64,000 bases of DNA from Nereocystis luetkeana (Eukaryota > Sar > Phaeophyceae > Laminariales > Laminariaceae): assembly GCA_031213475.1 (NCBI GenBank), contig JARUPZ010000012.1, positions 8,693,727 to 8,757,726 on the forward strand, read 5' to 3'. How positions within the stretch are numbered: position 1 is the stretch's first letter; each line of letters begins with the position of its first letter. Shown one piece after another: positions 11,330-23,756 of the stretch. The position numbers and the translations under genes are program-made. The notes beneath the pieces are model-generated. The model saw only the letters and a list, made by a program, of their open reading frames with translations. It did no database searches and was not told the DNA's origin.

Positions 11330-11437
11330 TACGGGGGACCCTAGTCAACAGGAAGGACCTATGGTGTACATAAAAACCTATATATTTAAGCATTTTTACT
11401 AACAATATTTGGTCCTGTTAACTATGGCCCCCCGTAA
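11330..11437. mobile_element. TA-type MITE, family 1 (copy e)
   Basis: TACGGGGGACCCTAGTCAAC at the left and AACTATGGCCCCCCGTAA at the right, in the opposite body orientation to copies a-c (ATAAAAACCTATATATTTAA). Confidence 0.87.
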
Positions 11438-12546
11438 AAGTATTAATTGATAATATCCCCCGTCATGTTTGCCCCCGGAGGAGAAGGTTCTCGTGACACG
11501 CAACCCGCCACGTGTGTTGCTACTTCAAAAAGAAAACTTGACGATGAGAAACGCCGATTTGTGTAGAGTTGTGGGCGCTAGGCGCCACCTCTCCTTCTCT
11601 TCTCGTATAAACGCCTCCACACGCATAATTATTTTCAGATTACACCAGCAACGAAGCGGCCGCTTCGTGTTGGGGGGATTGCACAACTTGTTTGGTGTTG
11701 CGAGTTTTAATGAATGCAAGGAGGTCGTACGCCAAGGGCGCAGTCAGCGCGATCAATCTGTATACCACATACTGCTTGGCGACGCGCTGCTCGTAGACGG
11801 TTGTTCAACACCAAAGTAGAAGCTCACGAAGCGTCAAAAGAAGAAGAAAGCGTAGGAAACCCTATGACTCCAAAAAATCGGAGAAAAACGGATGTCTATC
11901 GAGTGCAGCGGCGCTGCGAAAATCACCTGCGCTACGCTGAGATTCCGCGCGAAGGCGCTAGCTGAGTGTGTTTGTGGACGACACCAAGAGCCGCATACAG
12001 CTCCCGTCCAAGTGGTGTACGTAGCGCGAGACAAGAGGAAGCTTGATGAATCATGAATCCCGAGTCATTCGAGCACAAACATCGCACCAAATATACGTGT
12101 TCCCTCCGTACTAGTCCTACTCGCGATGGCTTTCCCGAGCCACCACAAACCGTCGTCGCCCTTGTACCCGAAGGCGAGCGCCGTGGCGCTGTGGCGGCGA
12201 AGCCAATTTCTCGCGCGGGGGGACCCAACCGTGGCCGGGCGCCAGGACACGTTGGTCGTTACCTCGAGAAAGCTCTCGTTGTGCAGCGCCAATTCTCATC
12301 GGGTGGTACAGAGGCGGTCATTTGGTTCGGCGGTGCTGGTTCGGGGTGGTGCCGATTCAGCGTCTCAAGCTCTGGTGGCGAGAGAGCTGGAGGCCGGTTT
12401 CCCTCTCTCATGGTGGCCCAGAGAGGCCCGTCCAGGGCGCCTCGTATATCACCGCGGTGGCCGCGGCCTCGACCGCGGTCTTCTGCACTTCGAGTCGTTG
12501 AAGAGGAGTCCAAGCCTTGTCTTGGGGTGGCGTGGTACGGGGGGGG
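11438..12546 (+). other. GC-richer stretch with unassigned open frames
   Basis: Two + strand frames stand out, 11469-11819 (no ATG at its start) and one beginning with ATG at 12126. Neither shows a domain I recognise. The second runs into the D repeat at 12547. Overlapping long frames exist on both strands, as expected of GC-rich non-coding or decayed transposon DNA. I do not call a gene. Confidence 0.3.
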
Positions 12547-13056
12547 GGGGTGTACTCGATATGATGCATGGCCGTAGTCGTTTGACCATAGATCCTTGCA
12601 TCCCTACGATGCCAGGACGGAGCGCGTCGGGGTTTTCACCGATCAGGCAGACGTTGCTTGCACCAAGCGCGAAGCGCCCTGAGGTGTTCGGCGAATCGCA
12701 TGGAGGGTGAGCCGCATCCTAATAAGAAACATTTGTGAGGCGGACTTGCATATGGGTGACAGCTTCAACAAGATGATTTATTCTCCGGTGTGGCCACTTC
12801 CAGAGACAGGAGCGGGGGTACTATGTAACGATCTCTTTGGTGCCATACCATAAACACTACCTGGTACGTGATACGATCACTCCCCTTGCGCGGAGTAAAG
12901 GTTCCTCCACCCCGCACAAATTATCTATCTCGATCGCCAGCTGCGACCGACCTCCAGAAAAAATAGCGGCCCCCTGGTTGCCTAGCTCACGTAGTGAGTG
13001 TCATGCTTTACTGTGTCGTTGCCGACCGAAGCCAACCAACCTAGACGGCGACCAAT
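12547..13056 (+). repeat. Dispersed repeat family D (copy 1, full length)
   Basis: About 510 bp, preceded by a run of ten G. It opens with TGTACTCGATATGATGCATG, then TTTTCACCGATCAGGCAGAC, CCAAGCGCGAAGCGCC and GAGGCGGACTTGCATATGG, and ends near CCAACCTAGAC. Full copies recur at 17685, 19839 and 21989. It has no coding potential; it could be an LTR-like or SINE-like unit, but its ends do not settle the class. At 12858-12866 it carries the TACCTGGTA insertion, which the copy at 18005 lacks. The LINE remnant begins immediately after it. Confidence 0.75.
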
Positions 13057-15230
13057 CTGGTTTCTTCAAGCACCTCAAAGGGGATGTATTTCGACGGGAA
13101 GAAATCATGCAGCTCTCAATACATCAAGGACGCAAAGAAAGGGCAGTTTGCTTCGTCACATGGGATCATTCGCGATCGGTAGGTATAGTGGTGCAGCTCT
13201 TTGCTCAACACGAAGCCGCCAACGCTCGACCCGAGTATCGTCGAAGAGCTCAAGGTATGCCCCCCGTGCACACCTACCTCTCGATTATTTACCTTCGATC
13301 TTCGAGGTGGAGGAAACCAGCATGTCAAACCGAAAGGCGGTTGGACTCGATGAGTTCCCGCTGGACCCCTCAATAACGCCTTAGGTGGAGATCGCGATGG
13401 TAACCGCCGTTTACTAGAACAGCTCCACGCCATTGCGATCGCCATATGGCAGGGCGGGGGCGTGCCACAGGAGTGGGAAGATGCTACGATCATAGTGCTG
13501 CACAAGAAGAAGGAGCGGACTGAGTGCGGTCACTATCGAGGCATCTCGCTCGTGGTACACACTGGCAAGGTTCTCCTCAAGGTAATCGCCAATCGCCTCA
13601 GCAAGCACTGCGAACGAGAGGGTAGCTACCGGAGGAGCAGTGCGGCTTCAGACAGCAACGGTCGACGATTGATATGATCTTCGTGGTTCGACGGCTTCAC
13701 CAATTGGCATGAAAGAAAGAGCACCCCTCTTTACATGTGTTTCGTCGACCTCGCCAAGGCATACGATTCAGTCAACCGGACTCTCTTGTGGACCGTGTTC
13801 GCTCGGTTTTGGCGTACCATCAAAGATTCTCGCGGTTATTCGCCACTCCCACGATGGAATGCCCGCGCGCATCCGAACGAACGAAGGTGAATATTCAGGC
13901 TGGTTCGACGTGGGGCAGGGCCTACGGCAAGGAGACGTGCTCGCACCATTGTTGTTCAACATGTTCTTTACCTCCGTACTGCACGTGGCGGTGGAGCGGT
14001 TAAGCGCCAATGCAGATGTGGTGAAGAATATGGTGTGCACCAAGGTGAAGGACGAGAATGGGGGGGGGGGGGGGGGAGCGAGGGGGGGCGCAGAAAGGGC
14101 GAGACAAGCCCCAGAAGACTGTGGCGGAGCCAGAACTGATCTGGGGAATGCTGTATGCAGACGACGTGGGTATCGTTTCCAAATCGAGGAACAACCTTGC
14201 GAAGATAATGGCAGCCATCGTTGAAGTGTGTGGTTCGTTCGGATTGACAGCTTCGGCTGCCATGACGGAGACCATGTGCCTGAGGACCGAACGTATGGGC
14301 AGGGTCGCTTTCGGTGCTGAGGCAGCCGGCCAGGTGTACAAACAAACCACCACAGTTTTTGTGTACCTCGGGGCAACTGTGCGCGAGAACGCCGACCGAC
14401 CTTACTGCCGAAATCAACCGGCGCGAGATGCAGGCCAACCTACGCTTCAGACGGCATAGTTTGCCACTGTACGACCAGCCCACCGCACCGCTCCGGCTCA
14501 AAAAATACGGATGCTCAAAGCCTGGGTAATGGAGAGCATGCTATACAGGGGTGTCACGTAGAGCCCCACCGTGGCCCATCTCGCCATACTGCGGACAGCT
14601 CACCACCGATTGCTCCTCCGCTGCACGGGATGAAAGAGAAAACCCCGCGACGGCTACCATATGATTTTTCATGCGCAGACGCACGGGCCGAGACTGTCTG
14701 TGAGAACATCGAAAGAGACGACGGTGCGAAAGCGAAGGATACTTTCCGCGGGGGATCGTGGTTCGTTAGTGGCTCCTATGGGTAACCAGAGGCTACCCAA
14801 ACGAATGATGTTTAGGGAACTGGAGAGGGGAAAGGGTCACTTGGGGAGGGCAAGGAGCAGGACTGGATGCGTTGCCTCGAACGCGACCTATCGTCGTTTC
14901 ACTTGCCCATCGAAGAGAAAAAATGTACGCTGGCGGCGAAGAAATCGAGCAAGTGGTTCAGCCGTGTTGTACAAGCTGCAGAGCGGTGCAGGAAGCGCTG
15001 GTTCGTTAAGGAGAGGGAGAATGCAGCAAAACGACGAGCGCTTGAGGTACAAAGTAGGTGGCAACTCAATCAAGACGCCGTTGGGCCCCAAGGCCAGGGG
15101 GGGGGGAGGAAGAGGAGTCGCGTTGAAAGAGGCGTAGCAGCAGCAACAGCAGCAGCTAGTCCGGTCAGGAAAGTGCAGGCACCCGCCGAAACTTGGCACT
15201 GGCCGTCTTTCTAGTCGAGACACCCAGTGC
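13057..15230 (+). pseudogene. LINE (non-LTR) reverse transcriptase pseudogene
   Basis: Degenerate ORF2-like protein spread over several frames. In order: an upstream segment; [20 protein letters not shown] and GHYRGISLV (fingers, 13462-13570); FVDLAKAYDSVNR (RT motif A with the catalytic Asp, 13740); GQGLRQGDVLAPLLFNMFF (motif B, 13916); YADDVGIVS (motif C, 14155); FVYLGATVRENAD (thumb, 14360); then a basic C-terminal region to about 15200 with ETTVRKRRILSAG and RLPKRMMF. Frames change near 13680, at a 15-18 base G run near 14060-14077, and again near 14400 and 14530, so it is dead. No endonuclease is visible upstream; the insertion or its decay begins at the D-repeat junction. The enzyme would copy the element's RNA at a nicked target site. 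Confidence 0.9.
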
Positions 15231-15491
15231 CTACTGCCTACTGCTGTGTTACAATCCTCTTTTTGTTTGTCTTCATGTTTGTTTGTTTGTTGTGATGCCC
15301 TATTCCCCAGCCAAGTCGATGGTATCCCCCCCCCCGTACCCTGTCATTCTGCGTCGGCTGCGTTGCCTTACTGTTATATTGGTGTGACCACTCTGTTTTT
15401 TTTCCTTTTTTTTCCGATTATGTTAACATTTTCCTTGGTCCGTATGTCTCGGCCCTCTTTGTGTCGGTTGTGTCCTCCTTGACCCACCAAC
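15231..15491. other. No gene recognised (T-rich)
   Basis: T-rich tract after the LINE remnant; it may be the element's 3' UTR. Confidence 0.3.
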
Positions 15492-15600
15492 TATTACGGG
15501 GGGCCATAGTTAACAGGACCTATGGTATACATAAAAACCTATATGTTTAACAATCTTTACTAACAATATTGGGTCCGGTTAACTATGGCCCCCCGTAATA
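15492..15600. mobile_element. TA-type MITE, family 1 (copy f)
   Basis: TATTACGGGGGGCCATAGTT at the left and AACTATGGCCCCCCGTAATA at the right, both complete. The body is in the ACATAAAAACCTATATG orientation. Confidence 0.9.
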
Positions 15601-16147
15601 GACATATGACTGCTCGCTTTTTTGTGTGTGTTTTGGCTCTGTGTCCCAGCCCTCTCCTTGTCTTCTTGCCCTCCGTCTGGGCTTGTTGTGGCTTCCTTTT
15701 GTTGGTCCATCAGCTGGGCATATCGTACGACTGATCGCACCTAGCAATCAGCAACCTTGCCCTCGGGAGTCGGCCTGCGCCTTGAGCGCATGTTCACTTC
15801 GTTTTTCTTTCTTTTATGTTCTCCTTTCGTCTTTTTTTTTGTCTCTTCGTGTTTTTTGTTTCTGTTTCCCTTTTTTTTTCTTTTTCTTCTCGAGTGTACA
15901 TATACAGCAGTAATACCATGGATGGATATGCACCTGATGTTACTTGGTTGCAAGTGATACGGGATGGTATACCACAGATCGCTAGAACCGTTTTCCTTGC
16001 GCACTAGTATGGTACTGCCGTGCGCACTGTTTCGTACTTGTTTGTTTTTCTCCCATTGAGATATATTTTTGCTACAGCCTGTTTTTGTGACCATAACACT
16101 GGTAGGATTTTAGGGAAGTGGGCTAATGCGGCAATATCATCATCATT

Positions 16148-16179
<32 letters not shown>

Positions 16180-16200
16180 ACGGTATATAGGGGGGGGGGG
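15601..16200. other. No gene recognised; ATC microsatellite
   Basis: T-rich sequence with an (ATC)n microsatellite at about 16138-16180. Confidence 0.35.
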
Positions 16201-17250
16201 ATGTCTCGGAGAATTTGCTAAGCACATATTGCGTCCCACCACGCCGGCAAACACTGTGGCATGTCGCCTCGGTCGTGGGCGTTGGCACTAGGTTTACAAG
16301 CGTTGTACCGAAACGCGTCTGCGAGCATTCGCACCGGGCACGTCAGAAGGCAGATCCAACATATAGGACCTTAGCGCTGAGAGGGGAACCGCCCGGGGTG
16401 TCTGCGGAGGAGCAGAGGCCAGCTTCGGGGGCTTTCGTGCGAGCCCGTCTGGTTGAGCTGAGCGACAGCTTGGCCCTGTCGGCTTTGGTATCGGTGTCGA
16501 TCTTCGCGCCCGGGTGGGTGGTGGTAGCCGTATTATACACCCACGCTCTAGCCACCAGCGACGAACGTCGGGACCGGACGCAGCGCGCGGAGCTTCGGCG
16601 GTCCACGCGAGAAGCTGTCAGGGCATGGTGCTCGCGAACGAGATCGCACGCACGCTGCTGACGGTCGATCACCAAGCCGCAGCGGGTGAGGTGATCGTGG
16701 GACAAACGCTGGTGGTCGGCGGTGGCCCCAGCGCGCTCGAAGATCGAGAGAGGGGGACGCGGAAGCCTACCTATGTGGACCAAGCCTGTGGCGCCGCTGG
16801 CCGAGTTGTTGTATGCGAATTTGACGTCCGGGAGCTGTTCATCTCAGTTACTTTGGAGCGCGTTGACGACCATTCCCAGCATCTGGACCATTGTGGAGTT
16901 TCACACGGTCCACCCACCGTTGCCGTTTGGGTGGTAGGAGCTGGTGGTGATTTTTCCGGACCACGAGAAGCTTGTAGACGGCGTGCGAAAGCTTTGAGCA
17001 AAAGTGGAGACCGTCGTCCGAGAGTATGCCGCGGAGGCGTATTCCCAGAGGGGAATGTACCGTTCGATCTGATCATTTTTACCTTGCCTTCGGCTGTGAA
17101 CTCTGCTGCTGCGACGACAAACATGCCGGCCCGGCGGCTGAAACGACCACTGAAGAGCAAGATGCAGGTGCTACCTCGAGGCGTGGCCGGACGAGGGCCG
17201 AAGTAATCGACGCTGACGGTGATGCCTGGCCCTTCGAGCAGAAGCATCGA
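16201..17250 (-). pseudogene. Ty3/gypsy retrotransposon integrase remnant
   Basis: Read on the - strand, the best frames give GITVSVDYFGPRPATPRG and LLFSGRFSRRAGMFVV (start of an integrase core with the first catalytic Asp, near 17150-17245). Frame-shifted and stop-interrupted segments follow, including VHIGRLPRPPLSIFERAG and ACDLVREHHALTASRV near 16650-16780, then a C-terminal tail near 16400. The order matches the rve core followed by the C-terminal part of Ty3/gypsy integrases. No complete domain survives and no RT or LTR could be recognised next to it. A C run at its 3' side (16190-16200) could mark a polypurine tract. Confidence 0.7.
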
Positions 17251-17416
17251 AATGATGGGTCAACGGACAGCCAGCCGCGAGGTTTTTCCGTGCTTGGCGA
17301 CACAATCAGTTGCTCAGCTACCGCTGGGCACAGAGGGGAGGGATCAGGGGGGGTGTACCCATGGCGAGGAGGGAGGGGGTGAGTGAAAGAGGGGGAGGGT
17401 GACGGAGGGTGGGGTG

Positions 17417-17535
17417 GGGGTGTACTCGATATCATGCTTGGCCGTAGCCGTATTACCATTGACCCTCGCATCCCTGCAATGCCGAAACGGAGCTCGTCGG
17501 GTTTTTACCGACTAGGCAGACATTTTTTGCACCGA
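17417..17535 (+). repeat. Dispersed repeat family D (copy 2, 5' part only)
   Basis: First about 120 bp of the family (TGTACTCGATATCATGCTTG to ACCGACTAGGCAGACATT), then replaced by G-rich low-complexity DNA. A G-rich tract precedes it. Confidence 0.75.
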
Positions 17536-17684
17536 GGGGGGTGGGGCGGGGAATGCGGGAATAGGGGGGGGAAGGGGGAGGGGGGTGAGGAATAGGTAGG
17601 TAAATCGGGGGAGGGGGGGTGAGCGGGGGTGAATGGGGGCTCGGGTCGGGGGGGTGGGGGGGTGAGTCGGGGGAGGGGGGGGGT
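17536..17684 (+). repeat. G-rich low-complexity tract
   Basis: About 150 bp of G-runs separated by T, A or C between two D copies. The strand asymmetry would allow G-quadruplexes on the + strand. Confidence 0.7.
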
Positions 17685-18205
17685 GTACTCGAGAAGAGAG
17701 ATGAACTCGATCTCATACATGGCCGTAGTCGTATGACCATAGACCCTCGCACCCCTACAATGCAGGGACGGAGCTCGTCGGGTTTTCACCGACCAGACAG
17801 ACATTGCTTGCACCAAGCGCGAATCGTCGTGAGGTGTCCGACGAGTCGCATGAAGGGTGAGCTGCACCCCACTAAGAACCGCTTGTGAGGCGGACTTGCA
17901 CGTGGATGACAGTTTCAATGAGCTACTTTGGTTACCGGTGTGGCCGATTCCAGAGACAGCAATGGGAGTACTATGTAACTGCCTCTTGGGTGTCTTACTA
18001 TGACCACTACGTGATACGATCAATTCCCTTGTGCGGAGTAAAAGTTCTATAGTCCGCACAAATGATCTAACTCGACGACCAGCTGTGGGCGACCGCCGAA
18101 AAAGAAAAGGAAACGGTGCCCTGGTTGTCTAGCTCTCACGTAGTGAGCGGCATATTTTACAGTGTCTTTGCCAACCGACGCCAACCTAACCTGTATATAG
18201 TAGGG
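17685..18205 (+). repeat. Dispersed repeat family D (copy 3)
   Basis: Nearly full-length copy with a small internal duplication at the start (TGTACTCGAGAAGAGAGATG then AACTCGATCTCATACATGG, also seen in copy 5). It contains CACTACGTGATACG at 18005, the uninterrupted form of the site that carries CCTGGTA in copy 1. It ends at CCAACCTAACCTGTATATAG and a G run. Confidence 0.8.
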
Positions 18206-18258
18206 GGGGGGGTGAGTTGGGGAGGGACAAGGGGAGGGGGGGCGAAGGGGGGGGAGGG

Positions 18259-18325
18259 GGGTGTACTCATGTCATGCACAGCCATCGTCGAATGGCCATA
18301 GATCCCCACATCCCAACAATGCCAG
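18259..18325 (+). repeat. Dispersed repeat family D (copy 4, 5' fragment)
   Basis: GTGTACTCATGTCATGCACA to ACAATGCCAGG, preceded by G-rich DNA. Only the 5' end of the family is present. Confidence 0.6.
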
Positions 18326-18339
18326 GCGAAGCAGGGGAG

Positions 18340-18440
18340 GGGAGGAGGACGTACTCATTTGTTGCTTGCCTTAATATTTTGACCAATAACCACGCATCCC
18401 TTTCGAGACGGAGCACCGTTCCCAGATCTGGTTGAGACAC
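18340..18440 (+). repeat. D-related repeat (subfamily D')
   Basis: CGTACTCATTTGTTGCTTGC then ACCACGCATCCCTTTCGAGA and CGGAGCACCGTTCC. The same segment recurs at 26594-26700. Word order mirrors the start of family D (GTACTC, a GACCA word, CGCATCCC, GACGGAGCAC), so D' is a diverged relative. Confidence 0.55.
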
Positions 18441-19838
18441 CTCCAACAGTTGGGTGCTCAGTATGGTGTCTCCATTTCTTTCGTAGAAACCTTTTGCTAG
18501 TCTAATCCCCTTGCTGTTTCGCCGGCGAGTATAGCACAAGGAAGAGCGCGGTGAGTTCCATCCAGGCTGTCGACGGGGGGAGAGACAAAAAAAAAACGCA
18601 TGCTCCATCTCGGCCCGTGCACGACACACCACAAGCGGGCCGGGGTTGTAGAACGAAAGTACCCGCCTCTGCCAGTCCCGAAGAAGCCTACTACACGTAC
18701 TTATACGTGCGTCGGAGGATCTGTACACAAACGTTTTTTTCTCTTCTGTCTGCAGCTTCACATGAGTGATCGACGTGTGTTTACTTATTGTTATGCTGCA
18801 AAACGTTCGATGGCAAACGCGACAACAACGGGTGGCAACAATAAGACGCGGTACTGACAATAGCGTGCCTAAGCTGGAGCTGGGCATACTGTGCTGTGAA
18901 GAAAGCAGGAGGGCCTCAAGGGACAGTTATTCGAAGACCATTTAATGTACTCATGTGGCACGTATGTGGGATTCTACGGGATAGTTGCGTCAAGATCGAC
19001 TATAGATACCGCCAGAGATCTACGGAGAACAGTGCGGATGATTGAGAAGTTCCATACGAGAGGATTTACCTTCTACGTTTTATTTGTGGTCATCAGGGGC
19101 GACGATGCAGCAATGGTCTCCCTATTGTGCCGGTATGCATGCGCCAGGCAGCACTACCGGCACATCAGCGGGCAGCCGGCACTATTCAACCGGCACTACA
19201 CTACAGAGGGGCCACTACTATTGCGACACAACTCTCTGTGTCTTCTTTTAGGTGCTCTCCTTCTCCTCCTCCTCCTCTTCCTCCTCCTCCTCCTCCTCCT
19301 CCTCCTCCTCTTCCTCCTCCTCCTCCTCCCCCACCTCCTCGTCGTGTCCGCTACAACCCGATCCACGAGTTGAGCAAACACGCTTTGCCGGTAAAAAAAA
19401 CGATTGTTATTGCACTGGCATCTGGGGAGAGATGGGCTGCGGGCAACAGCTGCGGCTGATCGCAATGCGAGAATGTGAGAGGAGCCTTTCCAGCATAGAC
19501 AACAGGCACCACTCCGCAGCAAGACACCGACGTACTCTCCTAGGTCTTTCACGAAGCAAAGCGTAGAGTAGCGTACGACCACGACCTTGGTAAATCGGCA
19601 GGCACGAATAACCACACCCGGCGCGAACAGCTTTCAACTATCAACGGGCGATGGGTGTGCTCCGGACCGATCCAGGGTTATCGATGAAACGGGCGAAGTG
19701 GAAGGGTGGGTCGGGGGGAGGTGGATGGGGGTGGGTGAGAGGGGGTGGGGCTTAGAGGGTAGGGTGGAGGGGGGGGCAGGTGTGGGTTGGGACGGTGGGG
19801 GGGATGCGAGGGTGGGGATGGGGGTGGCGGGTAGGGGG
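18441..19838. other. No gene recognised; (CTC)n microsatellite
   Basis: Contains a CTC/CTT microsatellite at 19257-19335, whose poly-Ser, poly-Leu and poly-Arg translations are artefacts, and a G-rich tract from about 19700 leading into D copy 5. Confidence 0.4.
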
Positions 19839-20362
19839 GTGTACTCGATAGGAGAGATGTACTCGATCTCATGCATGGCCGTAGTCGTATGCCCATAGAC
19901 CCTTGCATTCCTACAATGCCGGAACGGAGCATGTCGGGTTTTCACCGACCAGGCAGACATTGCTTGCACCAAGCGCGAAGCGCCGTGAGGTGTCCGGCGA
20001 GTCGCATGAAGGGTGAGCTGCATCCTACTATGAACCGCTTGTGAGGCGGACTTGCATATGGATGACAGCTTCAACGAGTTAATTTAATTTCCGGTGTAGG
20101 CACTTCCAGAGACAGCAATGGGAGTACTATGTAACTGCCTCTTGGGTGCCTTACCTTGAACACTACCAGTACGTGATACGGTCAATTCCCTTGTGCGGAG
20201 TAAAGGTTCTCTACCTCGCACAAATGATCTAACTCGACAACCAGCTGTGGGCGACCGCCAAAAGAAAAACAAAAAAAACGGTACCCTGTTTGCCTAGCTC
20301 ACGGAGTGAGCGGCATGTTTTACAGTGTCGTTGCCAACCGACGCCAACCCAACCTATATAAA
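19839..20362 (+). repeat. Dispersed repeat family D (copy 5, full length)
   Basis: TGTACTCGATAGGAGAGATG start; ends CCAACCCAACCTATATAAAA followed by ten G. At 20162 it has CACTACCAGTACGTG, a 6-bp insertion (CCAGTA) at the site where copy 1 has CCTGGTA and copy 3 has nothing. Confidence 0.8.
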
Positions 20363-21988
20363 ATAGGGGGGGGGGAGGGAAGGGTGGGTGGGATGGGAGG
20401 GTGGGGATGGGGGTGGCAGGTAGGGGCGGGGTTGGCACCGCCTCACTCCTCAACGGGTGAAGTGGCATTGTGGTAACATACAATTATTTACTCGCCCACA
20501 AGGTCCAAGCATTTTTAGCCTTAACCACGTTAGATGTCGGTGGCCGAAGTGATGCCACCTTGTCCCCTCCTGCCCCCGTGATTTCGGTCGCAGTACGAGC
20601 TCTTTCCAGCACGTTTCATGGAGGGGAATCGACGACTCCAGGCACTGATCGGGTCACTGCTGGGTTTAGCTTGGATGCTGTTTAGTTGTGATTGCTTGCT
20701 TGATATTGACTATTGCTTGCTCTATCCAGATATTGTTTGACAGCACGGAGAGAGAAATTCCTCTTACAGGCAAGCGAGGACGCCCGCCACGTAATATTTG
20801 TATCGGACCTTCACAGGCCTTCCACGACGAACCAGAACAAAAGCTTAACCTGGTGACTATCTACTGTGGTAGCCTATCGGATCGATGCTCTGCAACATAA
20901 TCTATGGTGAGTCGTACAAGGTGTCGTGCATCGTTTCGTCTTCAGTAAACGAGACCTCAGGTCGCGGTTCGACGACCAGTTGCGCTGCGAACGAGCTTGA
21001 AATATTTGGAAGAGCCGACAGCTGGATTGTTGCGAACAATTGCAGCGAGCTAGTTGCACACAGAGAAGAGGAACACAAGTGTTTGCGCACCCCCAGAGCG
21101 AGGCCCAATGACGCCATTTGTGAATGCGACACCACCGTTTGACACATCACCATCAGTGCGACTTGAGCTGTTTAACCGCAGCTCCACGCCAGCCTCCACG
21201 GATCGCTATCGGTCATCCTTCTGAGGACAGTCTTCTTCAGAGGACCTTAGCACAAGCATCGCCGGACAACCTGAGGACTGCCATCAATAGATCAACGTTG
21301 AAGCTAGTACTACACGCTGTCGGATGCCAAGAATAAAAGTAATAATGCATGACTACCTAGAACCGTTCCTCAGGTGACCCGACCGCTATAGGTCCTGGGC
21401 CTATTTACGCGCTTGAGCACTGCATCGCGCAAACCGTCGTGTTACGTCAAGAGACCCTCCCTGTACCCTGTAGCGAGCCGCCTCTTCTGTGGTGTCTGCA
21501 GGATTTTGATCATCCCATCTCCAGAAACCGACGCTTGCAAAAACAGGGTGATACTATATGGTGATACCCCAGCAGGCATCCCTGTTGCACGCGTGCCTAC
21601 GTAATAGAAGAGAACCCGCTAGTAGGACCACACGCAGGTATCGAACGACAGAGTGATAATATGCGCTGAAGAAGCCTACCGCACCTAACTAACCCTGTGC
21701 GAACTCAACGAGTTTCTCTAACGGTAACCGAGGAGGGGTGCGATAAAAAGGCACCACTGTTCAGCGCTACATTCCGCAAGCTGGGGAGCCCTACCCTTTC
21801 CCAGCGCCAGGCCACTCACGATCGAGCCGACCGCGAAGTTGTTCGCCATCTTGGAACAATCGTCCTGCCTTTCTTTTCGTGGGCAGGCGCGAAACGGGAA
21901 CGTCTGGAACCCGTGGCCATGGCCACGAGGCACGGCAGGAGCTACCGTAACTGTTGACTGGTGCTAAGGAAGGGGAGGGGGGGGGGGG
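20363..21988. other. No gene recognised; shared H segment at 20985-21330
   Basis: The 20985-21330 part (GAGCTAGTTGCACACAGA ... ACGCCAGCCTCCACGGATCG ... GACAGTCTTCTTCAGA) is related to 25370-25700 beside the copia fragment. I cannot say whether it is coding or LTR. Confidence 0.4.
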
Positions 21989-22510
21989 GGTGTACTCGAT
22001 ATCATGCATCGCCGTAGTCGTATGACCACAGACCCTCGCATCCCTACAATGCCGGGACGGAGAGCACGTCGGGTTTTCACCGACCAGGCAGACATTGTGT
22101 ATTGCACTAAACGCGAAGCGAAACGTGAGGTGTTGTGCGAGTCACATGAAAGGGCTGACTGGATCCTACCAAGAACCGTTTTTGAGAAGGATTTTCTTGC
22201 ATATAGATCACTTTTCAGCGTCAATGCATCGATTTGTTTTCTGGTGTGGCCGTTTCCAGAGACAGCAATACGTTTACCATGTAACTACCTCGTGGGTGCC
22301 TTACCATATACACACCACGTAATACTTTAATCCCCCTTGTGCGGAGTTAAGGTTCTCCCCGCGCAAAAGTGATCTAACTCGACCGCCAGCCGTGGTGACC
22401 GCCCCAGAATTAAAAAAAAAAAAAAGTGATACGCTGGCTGTCTAGCTCACGCAGTGAGAGGCGTGCTTTAGAGCGTCCTCGCCAACCGACGCCAGCCCAA
22501 CCTATACGTA
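21989..22510 (+). repeat. Dispersed repeat family D (copy 6, full length)
   Basis: Preceded by a G run of about 14. Opens TGTACTCGATATCATGCATC and ends CCAGCCCAACCTATACG. More diverged in the middle than copies 3 and 5. Confidence 0.8.
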
Positions 22511-23756
22511 CGAAGTATATATACATACCAGGTACAAGGGGCTACGCCGGCGGCCTGATCGGCCACCGGTCGCAGACTTGCGTGGTGGGCGTATAATGTA
22601 GAGGAGGAGGAGGCTGAGACTCGATGCCAAGAGATCGAGAGCGTGCCCTCCACACTCCATGAACGTTGGAAAAGGCGGCAGAATGCCGACGATTACGTGC
22701 CAAGTAGCCGAAAAGCGGCAGAATGCTAGAAGGCGGTGCAACTAACTCCTAACTCAGGGAGTACGCGATGACCGGCAACACAGCTCCGCAGAAAGGTGCC
22801 GTCACAGCAGCTGCTGTGGCAGCAATGCTGTAGCTGTACATCTCCGAAGCCACGTAGTACAGCTCCACTGCAGCTGCCGCTGTACGATAGAGTACAAAAC
22901 AAAAGTGCTGCTGGCCGTCATAAGTGCTGCTAGCTGTAGCTGACATGCGATCTCAGATAGGGCATACATTTTCATGGATGGCAGTTATCAACCACGCATG
23001 TGTAGCATGTGCTATCGGGGCGTTCCATCGATGTCCCAGACACAGCCACCCGCCCAGGCCCCCACAATGGCAACCCCGGCCGGGTAGCTGACCCTCCCCA
23101 TTGGTCGGAGGTCGGACAGGACGTACCGGAAAAAACCACGCGAAGGCATACACCCTGTCGAGAGACCATGAGCAAAAACACTGACAGGGCAGGGATTTCC
23201 GGGGATTCCTTCGTAGATCTCAACGCCAAGGCTTCGCGCGGGCGCTGCGGCGCGGAACGGGCGGACCCTCCGACACCGGACGGGACAGGCGTGGAGGGGG
23301 CACGCCCCGGCGAAGAAACCGCGCCGAAAGACGGTCAGAGGTGGGAGAGATCCGCCGACCAAAAACGGATCGGATCAGGCCGAGGATCATCATAGGTATA
23401 TTTATCATTTAACTTTGGCGGTGCTGCGGTAGGAGGTCGCTTGTCTATAAGCAAAAAGGAAATCTGCCATTCAACGCCACTCGATCGAGTGACTACTCTA
23501 TGAAATTGAAGTTATTGATTGCGTGCCCTTTTGCCTCCGTCATGTGCACCGCCCTGGGAACGTTTGTTACGTTGCGACAACAAAGTATGTAGTTGTGTCT
23601 GTCCCATTTTGAGCGAGGCACCGAACCACTCGCCCGAGTGGCCTCAACGCGGCGGGGAAAAGGTGTGTGGGGGGTAGCCTCTCCGCCGTCGCACGGGCGT
23701 GCACTTCAAGTGCATCGCAGTCACAGACGACGCGGAGCTGTTGGTGGTCACGCTCG
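22511..23756. other. No gene assigned; GC-rich open frame at 23009-23395
   Basis: A hydrophilic + strand frame ends at 23395 (Arg/Gly/Asp/Glu-rich, with DRAGISGDSFVDL near the middle) and resembles a gag or linker segment, but I recognise no domain. A - strand frame overlaps it completely. Nothing else stands out. Confidence 0.3.

Noticed and set aside
12126..12710. 194-codon ATG-started ORF as a host gene
   Set aside because: Runs into repeat D, no domain, and overlaps long frames on both strands.
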